DNA of 64,000 nucleotides. Source: Russula earlei. Lineage: Eukaryota > Basidiomycota > Agaricomycetes > Russulales > Russulaceae. Position 1 is the stretch's first letter, and each line of letters begins with the position of its first letter. Of this stretch, positions 35,974 to 48,162 are shown one piece after another. The stretch lies in NCBI GenBank assembly GCA_025769875.1, contig JAGFNK010000073.1, forward strand, positions 62,001 through 126,000, read 5' to 3'. A program made the translations under genes and the position numbers. A model generated the notes under the pieces. The model saw nothing but the letters and a program-made list of their open reading frames with translations. It was not told the origin of the DNA and ran no database searches.

Positions 35974-37664
35974 ATGGCTGACGTTGAAATGAAGGACGCA
36001 AAGACAAAGGGAGAAACCAACAGTGATGTCGCAGCGCCTCCGCAATCGCCTGTGGTAGAGATAAAATCGAATATTGCCCTCATCGAGAGAGCAGTGTCCA
36101 CCCTCGAACCCCGATTCACCATCCGAGTATTGCGATCGCTGACCGCACTCCGGAAACGCTTGGACGAGAAGGCTTGTTGGACGCCGTGTCCGAAGTCTAT
36201 CCCCCAAGGTGCGTGCGTGTCGCAATTCAAGGCAAGGGATTCACCTTTCCTATCGCGTTGTAGATTCCACGATCAGGTCGTCTCTGCTCTCATGGCTCCC
36301 AGCTACACCTGCTCAAGACGAGTCCATGGAAGTTGACCCCTCTCCTTCTCCAAAAGCATCGTCGGAGACCGTACCCGAAACTGAGATCTACTTCCGCCTT
36401 CTCATCCTGCACCATCTCCTCACTTCTCCCAGTACTTATTCCGCGGCCATCGACCTTGCCAATGAGACTGTGCGAAAGATTCAGTCTTTCAACCGTCGAA
36501 GCTTAGATCCAATCGCGGCAAGGGTCTGGTTTGCCCTTGAGCGGGCGTACGAACTTGGTGGAGAACTTTCTGATGCACGACCGTGCGTATATTTTATCGT
36601 ATCCGTTTCTCCCGCTCACCCACACCGCCTTTCAACAGCCTCTTCCTTGCAGCCCAACGGACTGCTTCCCTTCGCCACGACGATGAGACCCAAGCTTCCC
36701 TCATTAATCGTCTTCTTCGTAGCTACCTACATTACAACCTTTACGACCAAGCCGACAAACTCATCTCGAAAACGAATTTCCCCGCTTCCGCTCCAAACTC
36801 GCAGTACGCTCGCTACCACTACTATCTTGGCCGCATCAAGGCGGTACAGCTCGACTATACGGCGGCGCACACCAACTTGCAACAGGCGATCCGACGAGCA
36901 CCGGCTCCCAAACTTGCGCCTGGATTTTACCAAGCCGTACACAAAGTCTTTGTGGTTGTAGAGCTCCTTATGGGCGACATCCCCGAACGTAGTCTGTTTC
37001 GGCACCCTGTGCTCGAAAAGGCATTACATGGGTACTTTGACATCGTAAAAGGTGAGCTACCCGCGTCCAATATTAGCTGCCTCAGTCTGACACCTTATAG
37101 CGGTCCGCACCGGCTCCCTTTCGCAGTTCCAAAACACACTCACTCTGCACGCCACTAGCTTCGAGTCCGATAAGACCTACAGGCTAGTCGCGCGCCTTCG
37201 ACAGAATGTGATCAAAACAGGCATCCGCCGTCTCTCGCTGTCCTACTCACGCATCTCGCTGCGCGACATATGCGTCAAATTGCACCTAGACTCAGAAGAG
37301 GACGCTGAATATATTGTCGGAAAGGCAATCCGCGACGGCGTCATCGAGGGACGAATAGTACATGAGAAAGGCTGGATGGAATGTGGCGGACAGAAGACGG
37401 GATTTGGACCCGAGGTTAGCGAAATGTTCTCTCGTCGAATTGGGTATTGCTTGGAGCTGCACAACCAGAGTGTGAAGGTATGTTTGCCAAGCTGTGTGCG
37501 TGCAAATGGAAGTTCACTCCATGTAGGCAATGCGCTATCCGCTCAATGCACATAGGAAGGATCTCGTGGATGCCGAAGGTGCTCGGGAGCGAGAGAAAGA
37601 GTTGGCAAAGGGTATCCAAGAAGGGGAGATAGACGAAGAAGATGCGCTGGGTGGCGACTTCTGA
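35974..37664 (+). CDS. RPN3: 26S proteasome regulatory subunit Rpn3 (PSMD3)
   Basis: Rpn3 is a PCI-domain scaffold of the 19S lid. It starts MADVEMKDAKTKGETNSDVA. Following segments are IALIERAVSTLEPRFTIRVL, SSLLSWLPATPAQDES, TEIYFRLLILHHLLTS and KIQSFNRRSLDPIAARVWFA. The TPR-like helical repeats include LINRLLRSYLHYNLYDQADK and ARYHYYLGRIKAVQLDY. The PCI part has ISLRDICVKLHLDSEEDAEY and VIEGRIVHEKGWM, and the C-terminus is the acidic EIDEEDALGGDF. At 36171-36210 the expected family reading (like LLDAVSEVYP) lies in another frame, while the continuous frame reads ACWTPCPKSIPQ and joins the next exon correctly. This looks like a pair of compensating indels. Identity is certain from the rest. 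Confidence 0.92.
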
Positions 37665-39168
37665 CATGTGTAATGTGATTATTTTTTTTTCATGCCTCGA
37701 GGGCGGTGAGTCGTAGGTGGTTGCCCCTTGGCAAGCAAGTTATTCATGTGGGAAGTGGCGGTCATCTGAAGACACTGTCTTGCGACGCCAATTTCGTGGA
37801 CTAGAGCGAGACATTCACGATAGAGGACGTTTATATCTGCACTGCACGGTAACTTCCAAACAATCAGAATATAGGTGCGAGCACTTTAACAGACCGTTTG
37901 CTTGCGAGTCTCTTTCGGGCTGCAACTTCGCCCTCTAAAGCTATCGAGGCCCAGCTCTGATACCCCAGTAGTCCTGGAATTGTTGGAAGGATCGGAGGCG
38001 CAGAATGAGAGAGACCTGCATCAAATATTACACTTGACAAGTGATCACCCTTTCCTATACACAGAACAGAACATCAAGTTGTGATGATATGATATTGCAA
38101 TTTGTCAGCCAGCTACAGATCAGATAAGATATACTAGACTGTTCGGACCGTGAGTTAGCTCGTTTGAAAGACTTGAAGTGGTTTCCAGTCAGGCTTTCGA
38201 GAGCTTGAAGGCGCATCAACAGGTACACAAAGTAAGACAATAAGACGTTCTATGGTGAAAGGCGTGTTTTTAAAGAGCGGGGTCACCATGCACACCCGCA
38301 TCCTCTGCGCGTGAGACCCCTTGCCTTGCAAATTTTGGAAAAGCCCTGAGATTTGTCGATGACCTATCGATAATGGCCGCTGAAGGGCATAGAGAATCCA
38401 TCCGTGTTGAAAGTACTCTGTATTCAGGAGGCCGATGGCGTCACCAGTATTCACGGCATTCAGGCATCGTCCCTCTGTCTGGAACGATCCGATAGTCAAC
38501 ACTCACTGCCACTTAAATTTCCTCTAGTCATCTTGGTCGAAGCTTCCGTCATATATATATGCAAAGGTACAGGAGACCGAGTGGTCTATGCGAAGCAAAA
38601 GACCTTTGTGCCTGGGGACCGAGCGAGGGACAGGGGTTGTGAGAACTCACAAACCCCAGTAACGGAGAGCACAGCATGAATTACGACTCCTCCATTCCTT
38701 CGACAGGTACCATGAGGACCTGTTATTGACACTATCATCGATCCGCGATCACCGAATGTCCCAGGCGTCCTTTCAAATTTCAGCCGTCGGAAATCCATTC
38801 CCGCCGTGCAGTCGGCGACGGCGAGCGAAGGAAGGTAGCGGAACTCGGTATCCGGGTTTTGACCATGTGCGCATGCATGCGAACGAGAGGGCTGTCCGTC
38901 TGTCTGTCAGTGATCATGAGCTCAACTGCTGCGGCGAAGTGACCGTAGCGGCCGATAAAAATCCGACTCCATGCGATGCAGATGTCTCCGGTGAATCCGG
39001 CCACAGGCAGGAACATCTAGGCTGCCCCACAGCCGCCGGCACTCGGACGCGCACGAGACGCCGAAACATCACGGGTTAATTGGTCACGTGGACCACGGAC
39101 TGTTCGCGCCATCACATAAATGTGTCATCAAGTTCTTCCAGCTGTACACCCAGCGGCGTCAATTACAA
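37665..39168. other. Intergenic region
   Basis: There is a T-rich stretch directly after RPN3 (37681-37690). An open minus-strand frame (38155-38502, 115 codons) and a plus frame (38726-39079, 117 codons) exist, but neither shows a known motif or convincing splice structure. I leave them unannotated. Confidence 0.4.
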
Positions 39169-40060
39169 ATGTCTATCCTGCAAAGATTTTTGCGGTTCAT
39201 CTATCGACCCGTGTGTCTCCATCTAAAAATTATTTTTGGTTGCGTCCTGACACAATCCTTTTCTTCGCATTGTGCAGCGCTATTTTGTTGGCACGGATCT
39301 CGAAGGTTAGAGATTGATTTCTCAGTTGCCCCGCTGATAACGTCTACTATGTCGCCCAAAGGGAACAGATTCTTTGAATATCCTAGTCTGAGGGACGGTG
39401 TGTCTAGGCATGTCTAGGCAGCGTGAAATTTTTGAGTACATATCAGTCCCACACAGATCCACCTCGAGCACGTCGCCGCGTCCGGTACAAGGTGGATGAG
39501 GATATGTGGGACTATGTTGGCGGTGCAAAACGTCTGCCAGGTCTGTGTCAAATTTCATAAAACGTGGAGTCACTCGTCCATGGATGATTGAGCTCCGTGC
39601 GCAGTACAGTGGGTCTCTTGGCTCTCCCACACACGGGAGAATCCTCCCACTCTCGAGGTGCGTTCCTGTGCTTCAGGTGCAGGGCTGTACTACCTATACT
39701 ACTTCTGTTTGTCGTTAGGAGCTCCGGGCGGACCTAGCGCGCCAACGACGTGTTCTATATAACGCGTCCATCATTGAAGCCAGAGACCGGGAAGAGCGTG
39801 CACGCATTTCTGCTGCCGCAGCGACCCCAATCACCGAGGTTCCAGCCACGTCAACCCCACAGGGCATTCGCACCAGACGGCAGGCTTCAAGTCCAGACTC
39901 TTTTGATGTTCTTGAAAGGCCGCAGCCTTCCTCCGAAACCCACGAACTCAAACGGCCTTCACTGCCATCTCACGGCTCGGCACTGCCTGCTGCTGGAAAG
40001 GATAGAGACTGGCAGCCTGCGGCGTGGACGCCGCGGACTATGCGCAGGCGAGGAGGTTAA
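39169..40060 (+). CDS. NDUFA12/mimitin (NDUFAF2)-like complex I protein, 194 aa
   Basis: Proteins of this family are a complex I subunit (NDUFA12) or its assembly factor (NDUFAF2/mimitin) in the mitochondrial inner membrane. Six exons: 39169-39210, 39278-39305, 39362-39397, 39457-39540, 39605-39657 and 39719-40060, sum 585 nt. The start is MSILQRFLRFIYRP, then RYFVGTDLEGNRFFEYPSLR. The diagnostic block is YKVDEDMWDYVGGAKRLPVQ followed by WVSWLSHTRENPPTLEEL. A helix ADLARQRRVLYNASIIEAR follows, then a disordered tail (SSPDSFDVLERPQPSSE), ending AAWTPRTMRRRGG. The long tail after the helix and the absence of a second aromatic cluster favour the mimitin/NDUFAF2 type over NDUFA12. Confidence 0.82.
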
Positions 40061-41848
40061 CGTCAGCAGACAAATCCCGATTTTCGGGTTTTTCATGCCT
40101 TGTTACCGCAAAATTAATTTCGGCCATCTTTCGATGCTCCCCAGTTCAATCAACTTCGTCCTCGTTGGATCTGTATGCGTGATCTAATAAGCGTGAGACC
40201 AGCAGTTACATTTCCACAAGTTACCCTCCTATCTGCGGTTTCAAACGTCGCGCTCAGGTGTCACATTGTCCTTCCATTTTTCAACGACAATTGGACTAAC
40301 CATTTTGCTTTATCTGGCTCACAGCTTCCGGACGCATAGGCCTCATAGTGGGAACCTATACGTCTACAGCCGCTTCCATGGGACCACACATGTCTGTGAA
40401 TTCAGGCGTGAACCTGGAAAATGGCGTACGATAAGTGCCATTCATCGCATGAAAATTTACCCTTGTTCCGGAAGGAATTCTTTATTTCATGCAGGAGGCT
40501 GTAGTGTATCGACTAGAGCAGTCAGGTTTGCGCCTGCTTGTGTTGTTTTGCGCCGCGTTACACAGTGCACTCCCTCGATTCTTCCCCAAGATGTTCACCA
40601 TGAATGACTGTCTGGCTCGCCGGAATGTCCTGGTATGGCCCTTTGTTATTAATAAGTGGCACACACTTGATACAACCACGTTGTCGCAACGCGGTTTTAC
40701 GGCGGCAGAAACCTAAGGTCAGCCACAGGGCATCTAACTATTTCCTGATGTGATGCATCCTGCGAGCAGTGACTCGGCGGTATGTGTTGGGCACGCGATT
40801 ATGTTAATGTTTTGGCGGCTGTCATAATTGAAACCCCCGATCATTAGTAGCCATACTTATGGCGACTTTTTGCTATTGTAAACCGAGCTGAAGTAATTTC
40901 ACGAGCTGGTTATTAACTGTTCTATTTTATTACACTTCCTCCACACCCGCTGCAACACCAGTAGTGGTGCGGTGCGTAATACCTCTGTCTTAACACTATC
41001 CGTTCTGTGTCGTGCGGACTGTCCCTCCCAAAGCAGCACTCAGCGTGCTCCTAAGAACAGCCCGCACGCACACAATGCGCGAGGATTCTGCCATGATGCC
41101 CAGCGCAATGCTGATACCTTATCTGATCTCTACATATGGGGCCGGCCATGATCGGTTACACCGTCACGGTGCCATGTCCTAGCAACTACCTTGGCACTCC
41201 CGGGAATCTGGTTCTAGGGTTTGCTAATACGGAATGAGGTGGAAATGCGTTGCCTCTACGATTCCAAGAAAGACGTAGTCGAACCCAGCATGTTGTGGCA
41301 CATCAGGGCAGACAGGCGCAACCAACAACAGTTGGCGTGGCCACCACATGTACTGTATGGCATGGCAGTGCCCGCGGGAAAGGACCATGCAGAGTCCTCA
41401 GAGCCTACGGCCCCGCCAATACCTGATTATCACCCAAGGAGACATTGATGCAGAAGCGAGAGTAGGAGTAGGCTGAACTGATGAACGCCAGTTATGGTAG
41501 CGGAGGTCCAGGGCGCCGCGTCCCATTTTGGAAGAAACGAACGACAGGCTGGAAACGCGTCTTACGGAAACGGGTCAGATGACACGCACGGGCCATCGAT
41601 TCGTGGGCCTGTTATCCCACCGGTGTTGGCGAATGGTTGAAGGGCCAGAGCATGGCTAATGTAGGGGTCAGAGCGGATGGGGGCGAGGTTCGGGCACCTA
41701 ACTGCCTGAACTGCTGTGCCTCGGTCGGACGGGGCACGAATCATTGGTTCGCCCGGTGCAACGAGGCGCCTATGGTGTCCACGCCAGGCGAAAACCTCAC
41801 GATAGCGGTAGTCTTCTCTCTACCCCCTGCCGGTTCTATTCGGTTTGC
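40061..41848. other. Intergenic region upstream of WW-TM copy 6
   Basis: About 1.8 kb without a supported gene. Short frames at 40266-40607 and 41221-41448 show no family resemblance. The copy 6 proximal flank is unlike that of copies 3-5. Confidence 0.4.
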
Positions 41849-44800
41849 ATGGTCTCCGTACTCGAGGCCCTTCTCAGCTTTCTGCGCATATTACGCTTTG
41901 CGCGGGATCATATCCAACACTTCCCGGATCGTGCCGCCTCGATCTTGACCTTTCTCGGTCGCAAGTTGAAAGCATGGTGGCGTATTTGGTCAAGAAATCT
42001 GGGTACGTCCCGGGCCCACAAACCAGCTGAACCACCATTTCGTAAAGCCAGGACGACCTCGTATTCGGCGTCCGGTGGTTCCCCTTTCATGAGGGAATAT
42101 GTCGTCGCTGCAAGCAACGTTCCAGCATCGTCGAGCCAGTCGAGTCTCCACGAGCTTTCTGAGAGACAGCCGGCAATCGCAGTCGTCATCCCTTCAACCC
42201 TTTCGGTCGATAACCCGCTTGCACCAAACACGACGGTCCCGTTCGAAGGAAGAAGCCTCACCAACCGGAGCTCAGGCAACCTGAGCATTCAGAGCCGCGC
42301 CAGCGACAGGCTGTCAATTATCACCACCTCGCGCGATTCGACGCGTAACGTGGTCGGTCAGCCGTCTCGCATGCCCAGAGCGATTCATCGCCAGTTCGGG
42401 CGTGGCCCGGACCCATCGCGCTCAAGAGAGCAGTTGTCCAGGTCTTCTTCCCCGATGACCCGCAGCCATTTGACCAACCCACCGCCTCGCCTTGAGATCA
42501 TTACGACGAATCTGCCCTCTCCCGTTCAGGGTGACAACAAAGTCGGTCCCGTGAATCAGCCTCCAGCGTCCTCGTATTCGCACGAGCCTCTCAGCCCTCC
42601 ACCTATGCATGGGAATCGCAGAAAACAATCTTCGACAAGCTTCGTTGTGGCCGTCGAAAATCCCTCGACGGAGTCACTCCCACTCTCTTCTTCGGCCAAC
42701 CCCCCCCCCACCATTGACAGAGGAGCCGTTCGCCGTGGACCCCGCGACTGCCCATCCGTTCCCTGTCTCCCCCGCGGAAGATACAACTAACGAACCATCT
42801 CTACTTTCCCCTTCGGTTTCTTCCATGGATTCCCTCTTGCCTGATGGTCGCTTCGTGCAACTCATCAATTCTGATCAAATACCACGATACACGAAGAATA
42901 TCAAGATGTACGTGTACCTTACTATTGTATTATTACCCTTACACATCTGTTGGCAGATCCCGCGAGGAAGAACCTTACGATGTACAAGCTTTAACCACCA
43001 TGTTCCCATAGTACGTTACAAGTTGAATGACATCATTCGGTCTTTAAAGCGCTCTCCAGCTTCTCCTACCCGAGCGGTCCCGAGCAAGGCTCACTCAAGC
43101 AGGATTGTAGCCCATGGTTAGCCGCGACGCATCCGGATGGCGCCCTCTATTTTTATGATCGAGAGAGGGTGGGTGTGTCAATGACCCCGAAAATCCCCAG
43201 CCACGACTAATGCCACAGCGAAGAGATTGTTTACTGACACCGACATGCACGACCCGATATTAAGGGATGAAATCGAAGATTTCTATCACCACTTACAGCA
43301 GGTCGTGCATGTCGACCAGTTATCCATCCCCTCGCAGAACTATGACTTGGTATTAGACATCATGCCTACTGAAGATGATCGGATATCATGGTCTTATTAC
43401 TATGCTTGCCACGAGACCCGATGTTTGTTCTGGCTTGAAACCTACGACGCAAGCTACATGATATCTGAACTATCTGGGGTCAAGTCTCCTGCGCATGTTG
43501 GTGCGTCACACCTTTCTTGTTGGTCCTTCCCTTTGTTTCCGTTAATTTTGTGCGCAGGGCATCGTTTAGAGTCACTTTATTGGTGTGTCAGCTACTTCGA
43601 GCCTGTCTGGTGCCCTTAGTGCTCGTACTCAATAGTTTTGATAGGAATCACTGGTCACTCTATCCAGTCGTTTTTGATAATCGCCGTCTTCCTCTCGAGG
43701 CTTATGACGAGCTCATGGGGATCCTATTACATGGTTGCGTTGGTGAGTCTGTTGATCTGGCGCAGGGCTTACATAAAAGAAACATTGATTTGATACCATA
43801 GATGTGTTGACTTCGAAGTCTTCGACTTTACCGTACGACGATGATACGATGCACAAAATGATCGCACTTGTACAAAGCGCCAAAAGTACGTTGGCACGTT
43901 GCGAAGATCAGGGTCGCTGACATTGTAGCCTAGATGCCGTGGGTGGTGAGGCATACTATGCCGCTGGTATCAGTGAGAATATATTATTTAATTACAACCT
44001 CACCAATCCTGGCTTACCGTGTGTCAAACTTAGCGCGACTTCTATCTTTTTTTGGTAAGCCTTTCTCACCTGCTTTCTCAGGCCAGTCACTGATGCATGT
44101 GTTCAGCGCATTGGAGGTTCCTGTATTTCCACGGTCAGAAGCACGCACGCCTCGTTAGGGACAGTTCTGTGTATGATACACCCAGACGTCAAAGGTCCAT
44201 ACTTATCACACTGTTATCGCCACTGCTTTTCCTGGCACCCGAAGTTCATCTACGCGAAATGGAGAAACTGTGGACAGATGATGTCATTATTGAAACAGTT
44301 TGGAAGAGCTTCATGACCAAGTTATTGGGAGAGTGGGAAGATGTAATCCTCTGGGTGCGTTTTGTACCTCGAAACCTGTCCTTCAGTCTCATATGATTAC
44401 TTCCTAGTCGACCGTGATGCTTACTGCCAACGTGGGCTTCCTTGCTATCCCCGGCGTAGTCCTTTCTAATCTTAGCGGGAGCACTCTGACGAGCGCAAGC
44501 CAAGTGCTCATTTTCACATCTCCTTCACAAATTGCTAGCTCGATCTCGGTAGAAACTAGTATAGGAAGCATAGTGATCGGTCTCCTCCTACTTCGTCACA
44601 ACCGTACCAAGCAAAAAGAGGACCCCGCAGGCGCGGTGAGTGGGTGGTCGCATCTGGCGCGTATATATAAAGGTAACATTTGGGATAGTCGACGTATCTA
44701 TACCAGAATTCCCACAGGATCTTTGGTCTTGAGCCGATGGCCATTATATTTAGTCTTCCGTGGGCGTTGCTTATGTGGTCGTACGTCGTCTCTGTTGCCT

Positions 44801-45173
44801 CACACACCTTTGCATTTTTCATGGTTTAATGAACCATCTGCACGTGGATAGGATGGTCGTATTTTTCATCGCTCTGTTGCTCTTTTCCTTCAGCATCTCA
44901 AACGTTCCGACGCGCGTCTTCGTCGCGGTCATGTCGTTCCTTGCGGCGGCCCTCATTGCATGGTGCATTAAAAACGCTTGGGAATCTACCGAAGATGACG
45001 ATCTGTGGCGTGACAGTGTGTTGGTATTGAAGCGCACGCGTAGTGACATTTTCCAGAGTCTCAAGCAAATGGGACTGGACGCTCTCCGTTCCTTTCCTCT
45101 CGGTCGTGCTCCCGAACGTGTCCACCGCAGACACTTAGGGGCTGAGAGTCAGAGCCAGGTTGGAGGAGTTTAA
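41849..45173 (+). CDS. WW-like multi-TM family protein, copy 6 (frame break at poly-C)
   Basis: It starts MVSVLEALLSFLRILRFARD. Exon 1 (41849-42907) is 1059 nt, a multiple of three, while the intact copies leave phase 2. The break is visible: after SLPLSSSANPPP the expected continuation (LTEEPFAVDPATAHPFPVS to QIPRYTKNIK) lies in the next frame, and the change falls in a run of ten C (42700-42709) where nine would restore frame. Otherwise it is complete: SIQSRASDRLSIIT, QFGRGPDPSRSREQLSRSS, WW-like HPDGALYFYDRER, FTDTDMHDP, YYYACHETRCLFWL, AHWRFLYFHGQKHARLVRD, and TM exons nearly identical to copy 3. The N-terminal and core subtype follows copy 2. A homopolymer error is as likely as a real mutation, so I keep it as a CDS. 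Confidence 0.72.
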
Positions 45174-45380
45174 CGTGTCAAGGATGCATGCCACGATCCG
45201 GCGCGATTTGTTATACACTGCGATATGTATCCAGGGATTTATTGTGTATGAAAAACATGACATGAGATGTATTTACGATCTCTACAAGCATGGATGAAAC
45301 AGGACCCAAAGAGTTACACAGGAAGAGAAAAAGACCTGCAACTGGACATACAGCCGTCTCATACGAATCGCTTACTAGTA

Positions 45381-45770
45381 CTAGCGCTTACTAGTACTAG
45401 GATTACCGTAGCTACGATTCTCCGCCGTGGTTAGTACGTTTGCCGTGATCGCAGGGGTCCGAGATCCCTTCTTGGATGATTTCTTGGGGGGTGATGGTGT
45501 CTGATCCACTGTGGTTTGCTGTGGCTGGCCTTGCGTGGGTAGATATGACGGTCCCTGTGCGGTTTGACTGGTCTGAGTCATGTTCGTCCACCCTTGAATA
45601 GCTGAGGGTCCCGGTGGATCTTGACTCGCAGTTGGCCATGACCGACTGGAAACAGGTTTGGAAATCTTCCCTTGTTCAGAAAATTGTGGCGTTTGCTGTT
45701 CGCTGTGTAGTACGACGGGACCTGCGTCAAATGCGGCGCTCAAGGAAACGATACGAGAAAACACCCATAC
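45381..45770 (-). pseudogene. Partial tandem duplicate of the small gene at 45931-46333
   Basis: The minus strand at 45701-45757 repeats, with few changes, the block at 46041-46100, which in my model is an intron plus its acceptor of the neighbouring small gene (ending TACACAGCGAA in both). An open frame of 127 codons runs through here (Pro/Ser/Thr-rich, ending SRTPAITANVLTTAENRSYG), but it has no start exon equivalent. It may be a decayed duplicate or an unrelated low-complexity gene. Confidence 0.3.
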
Positions 45771-45930
45771 TAGTACGAAGCGGCCACAGCGACTGGCATG
45801 ATCCCGCCAACGAGCCCACCCGCCTGAGTCACACCATCCGAGGGAGGTATATAACCAGACGAAGGCGTTCCGGCGCTATTCACATTCGAGGTGATAGGTA
45901 AAGGTAAGGATCCCGGTGCAGCCCGTGCAA

Positions 45931-46333
45931 TTAAGGCTGGACTCGAAGTTGTTGGCGACTCTTGAGTATTTCGTCGACTTGGCTTGCTGAAAGTGGGTCT
46001 GTTAGGCGGCCCTCGCGGAGTATATCGCGACGTTTTCTCTTCGCTGTGTACAACGGGACGTGCGTCAAAGTGGCACTCAGGGAAACGATACAAGCCCATA
46101 CAAATCGGCCACAGCCTGGTCCTCGTCCGTGAGATTGGCGCCAGCACTATACCTAGCCGAGCTGCGGAAAGGGATGACATGATCACGCTTGATGACAAAT
46201 GCAAAGGTTCCTTACCCGTCACCACCGCGACCGTCTCCGATATAACCGCCCCTGCAGGAGGAAGATTGGTCGTCAGATACAACACACAGGACGTCGATGT
46301 TTCCGCTGATCACCTGTCGTACCTTGATGACAT
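45931..46333 (-). CDS. Possible small four-exon gene, 67 aa
   Basis: A model with exons 46323-46333, 46216-46251, 46102-46152 and 45931-46036 gives 204 nt, begins MSSRGGYIGDGRGGDGYSAG, continues ANLTDEDQAVADL, and ends with a basic helix KRRDILREGRLTDPLSASQV followed by DEILKSRQQLRVQP. Introns are 71, 63 and 65 nt with GT-AG ends, typical sizes for this genome. The family is not recognised. An alternative reading of the same strand is a continuous 171-codon frame starting at 46285. Only transcript data can choose between them. Confidence 0.35.
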
Positions 46334-48162
46334 TGTAGCAGCAGGCCGTATGGCAGCTCAAGTTGATTCCGACAGTATGACTTTCCGCGCGGCGAGGAAG
46401 TTCGATTGCGAAAGGAGAACGCTGATCTAAAGCGAATCGTCGCTTGTATTATATATACGGGGGTGCAGGTCCAGACTCTCTGCACTCGGGGGGTCTCTTA
46501 ACTCGTGTTGCTGCTATCTACAAACGGCGTGTCTGATATGGGGGGTGCGACGCGACAGATGGCACCAAAGCTTATCATTGCGCGTGAGAACCGGTTCTGT
46601 TCGAGGAGATAGATGAAACCGCCTCATGGCATACCAAAAGTCATGTGGGTAGACATCTGGTCACGCGGGGCAGGCGCGCCAATCGCGCATGGTTTCCAAA
46701 AATGTATTGTCCATAGCACACGCTCCTTTACAAGAGTGTCGTCCAACGCATGAGTGACGGCGAGTATGCTGTATACCAAGTCTTTTCCAGCGCCTGGCCT
46801 CGATTCATCGCAAAAATACCTCTGGAGGGTCAGCGAACGCACGAGGGGCACGGGTCAGGTCTGATGGTGAAATACCTGAGCCAGAGTATTCTACGGGTAT
46901 TACCTTCTACGAAAAAACACAGGGACGATAGGGGCGTCGGGTGTGGAATGTCTGTTGCAAATTCTGAGCTCGTGTAGAGCACACACATATACACGCTGGA
47001 ACGATGTCACCCCCGAATCCCTTGCTTGAACTTTATATGACAAGTCCCTCACAATCGCCGACGAGTCTTTACATTCACCAAAAGAAAAGGTGCGTTTGCC
47101 GCGGAAGCAATTGAAAGACGCCGTTCGTTCGCGCCCGTTCCTCTTTGGCTCGACGTGATTGGTTTCAACAGAAGGAGTCGTGCCAGTGGATATCGCGCTC
47201 ATACATCTGCTTCGGCTGTATCATGATGTCTGGGCAAACTAGCGAAGGAAAGTTGCACATTTCTCTTGGACATTCATACTTCTGTGTGTTTGACAGCGGG
47301 GCAGAGTAAAATGAGTCTGAGCACGTGCCTGGCCAGTCGTCCTGTATGGGCCTCAAGCCAGCACCGGTGAAGGCGTTGGGAAAAGTAGAAAGGGACGGAT
47401 TCTCACCTCACAGGCAGTACACAAAAGCGCGCGAGGTTCCAGAACAGCGGTGACACTCGAACGCAAGGTGGTGTACACATTAGAACGAATGATGGCGAGC
47501 ACGGCGAGGTGTGAGCGACTAACTGGCGTCGAGCCTGCATCGATCATGCTCCAAGTCCAAATTGAGTTACCGTGCCGTCGAGTTATCTTGCCCATACATC
47601 TGAGTTGGTCTCCGCGAGTCGCGAGTCGCGATTTCCGTTCCCAGGCGCTCCGAGCCCCAAATTCCCACCCTCCAAGCCATGGAAAATAAATTCATGAGGG
47701 TCGCCCGTTCACAATAAAGTTCTACGACGAACCGGTGGGACCTCATTGTACGGCTGCGTCAGATTGTGGGTCTAGAATTGCTCGACGCAGAGGGTTTCTA
47801 CCCTTTACGAGTCTCTGCAAGTTTTACTTCATCGCGCGAGGTCACTCCGAGTCGGCTCCCGGTGGTGCCCCCCCCCTTTAGGGCAGTGACACCGTTCGTT
47901 GCTCTATCAAATTGATGCATCGATTCACATCATCATGGTCATGGCGGCGATGTGGGTCATTGTGGCAGTCCTGTTGCATGCCGCATGGCGACCTCGCTGA
48001 GATCGACGAGCATTATCCCCGAGTGAGATGTCTAATTCTCACGCGTGGCAGACAGAAGACTTCTCACAAGTGCTAAATTTCTTATATCCAATGCCCTTAG
48101 GTTGCTCTGTGCACACTGATGTTGGCAATGCCTACTCGACGACTAATGGTCAGTGCGGGACG
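46334..48162. other. Intergenic region
   Basis: No gene is seen. It contains a C9 tract near 47870-47880. Frames on either strand are short and overlapping. Confidence 0.35.

Noticed and set aside
38155..39079. Open frames of 115 (-) and 117 (+) codons between RPN3 and the mimitin-like gene
   Set aside because: Composition and lack of family resemblance or introns suggest chance; no conserved motif was seen.
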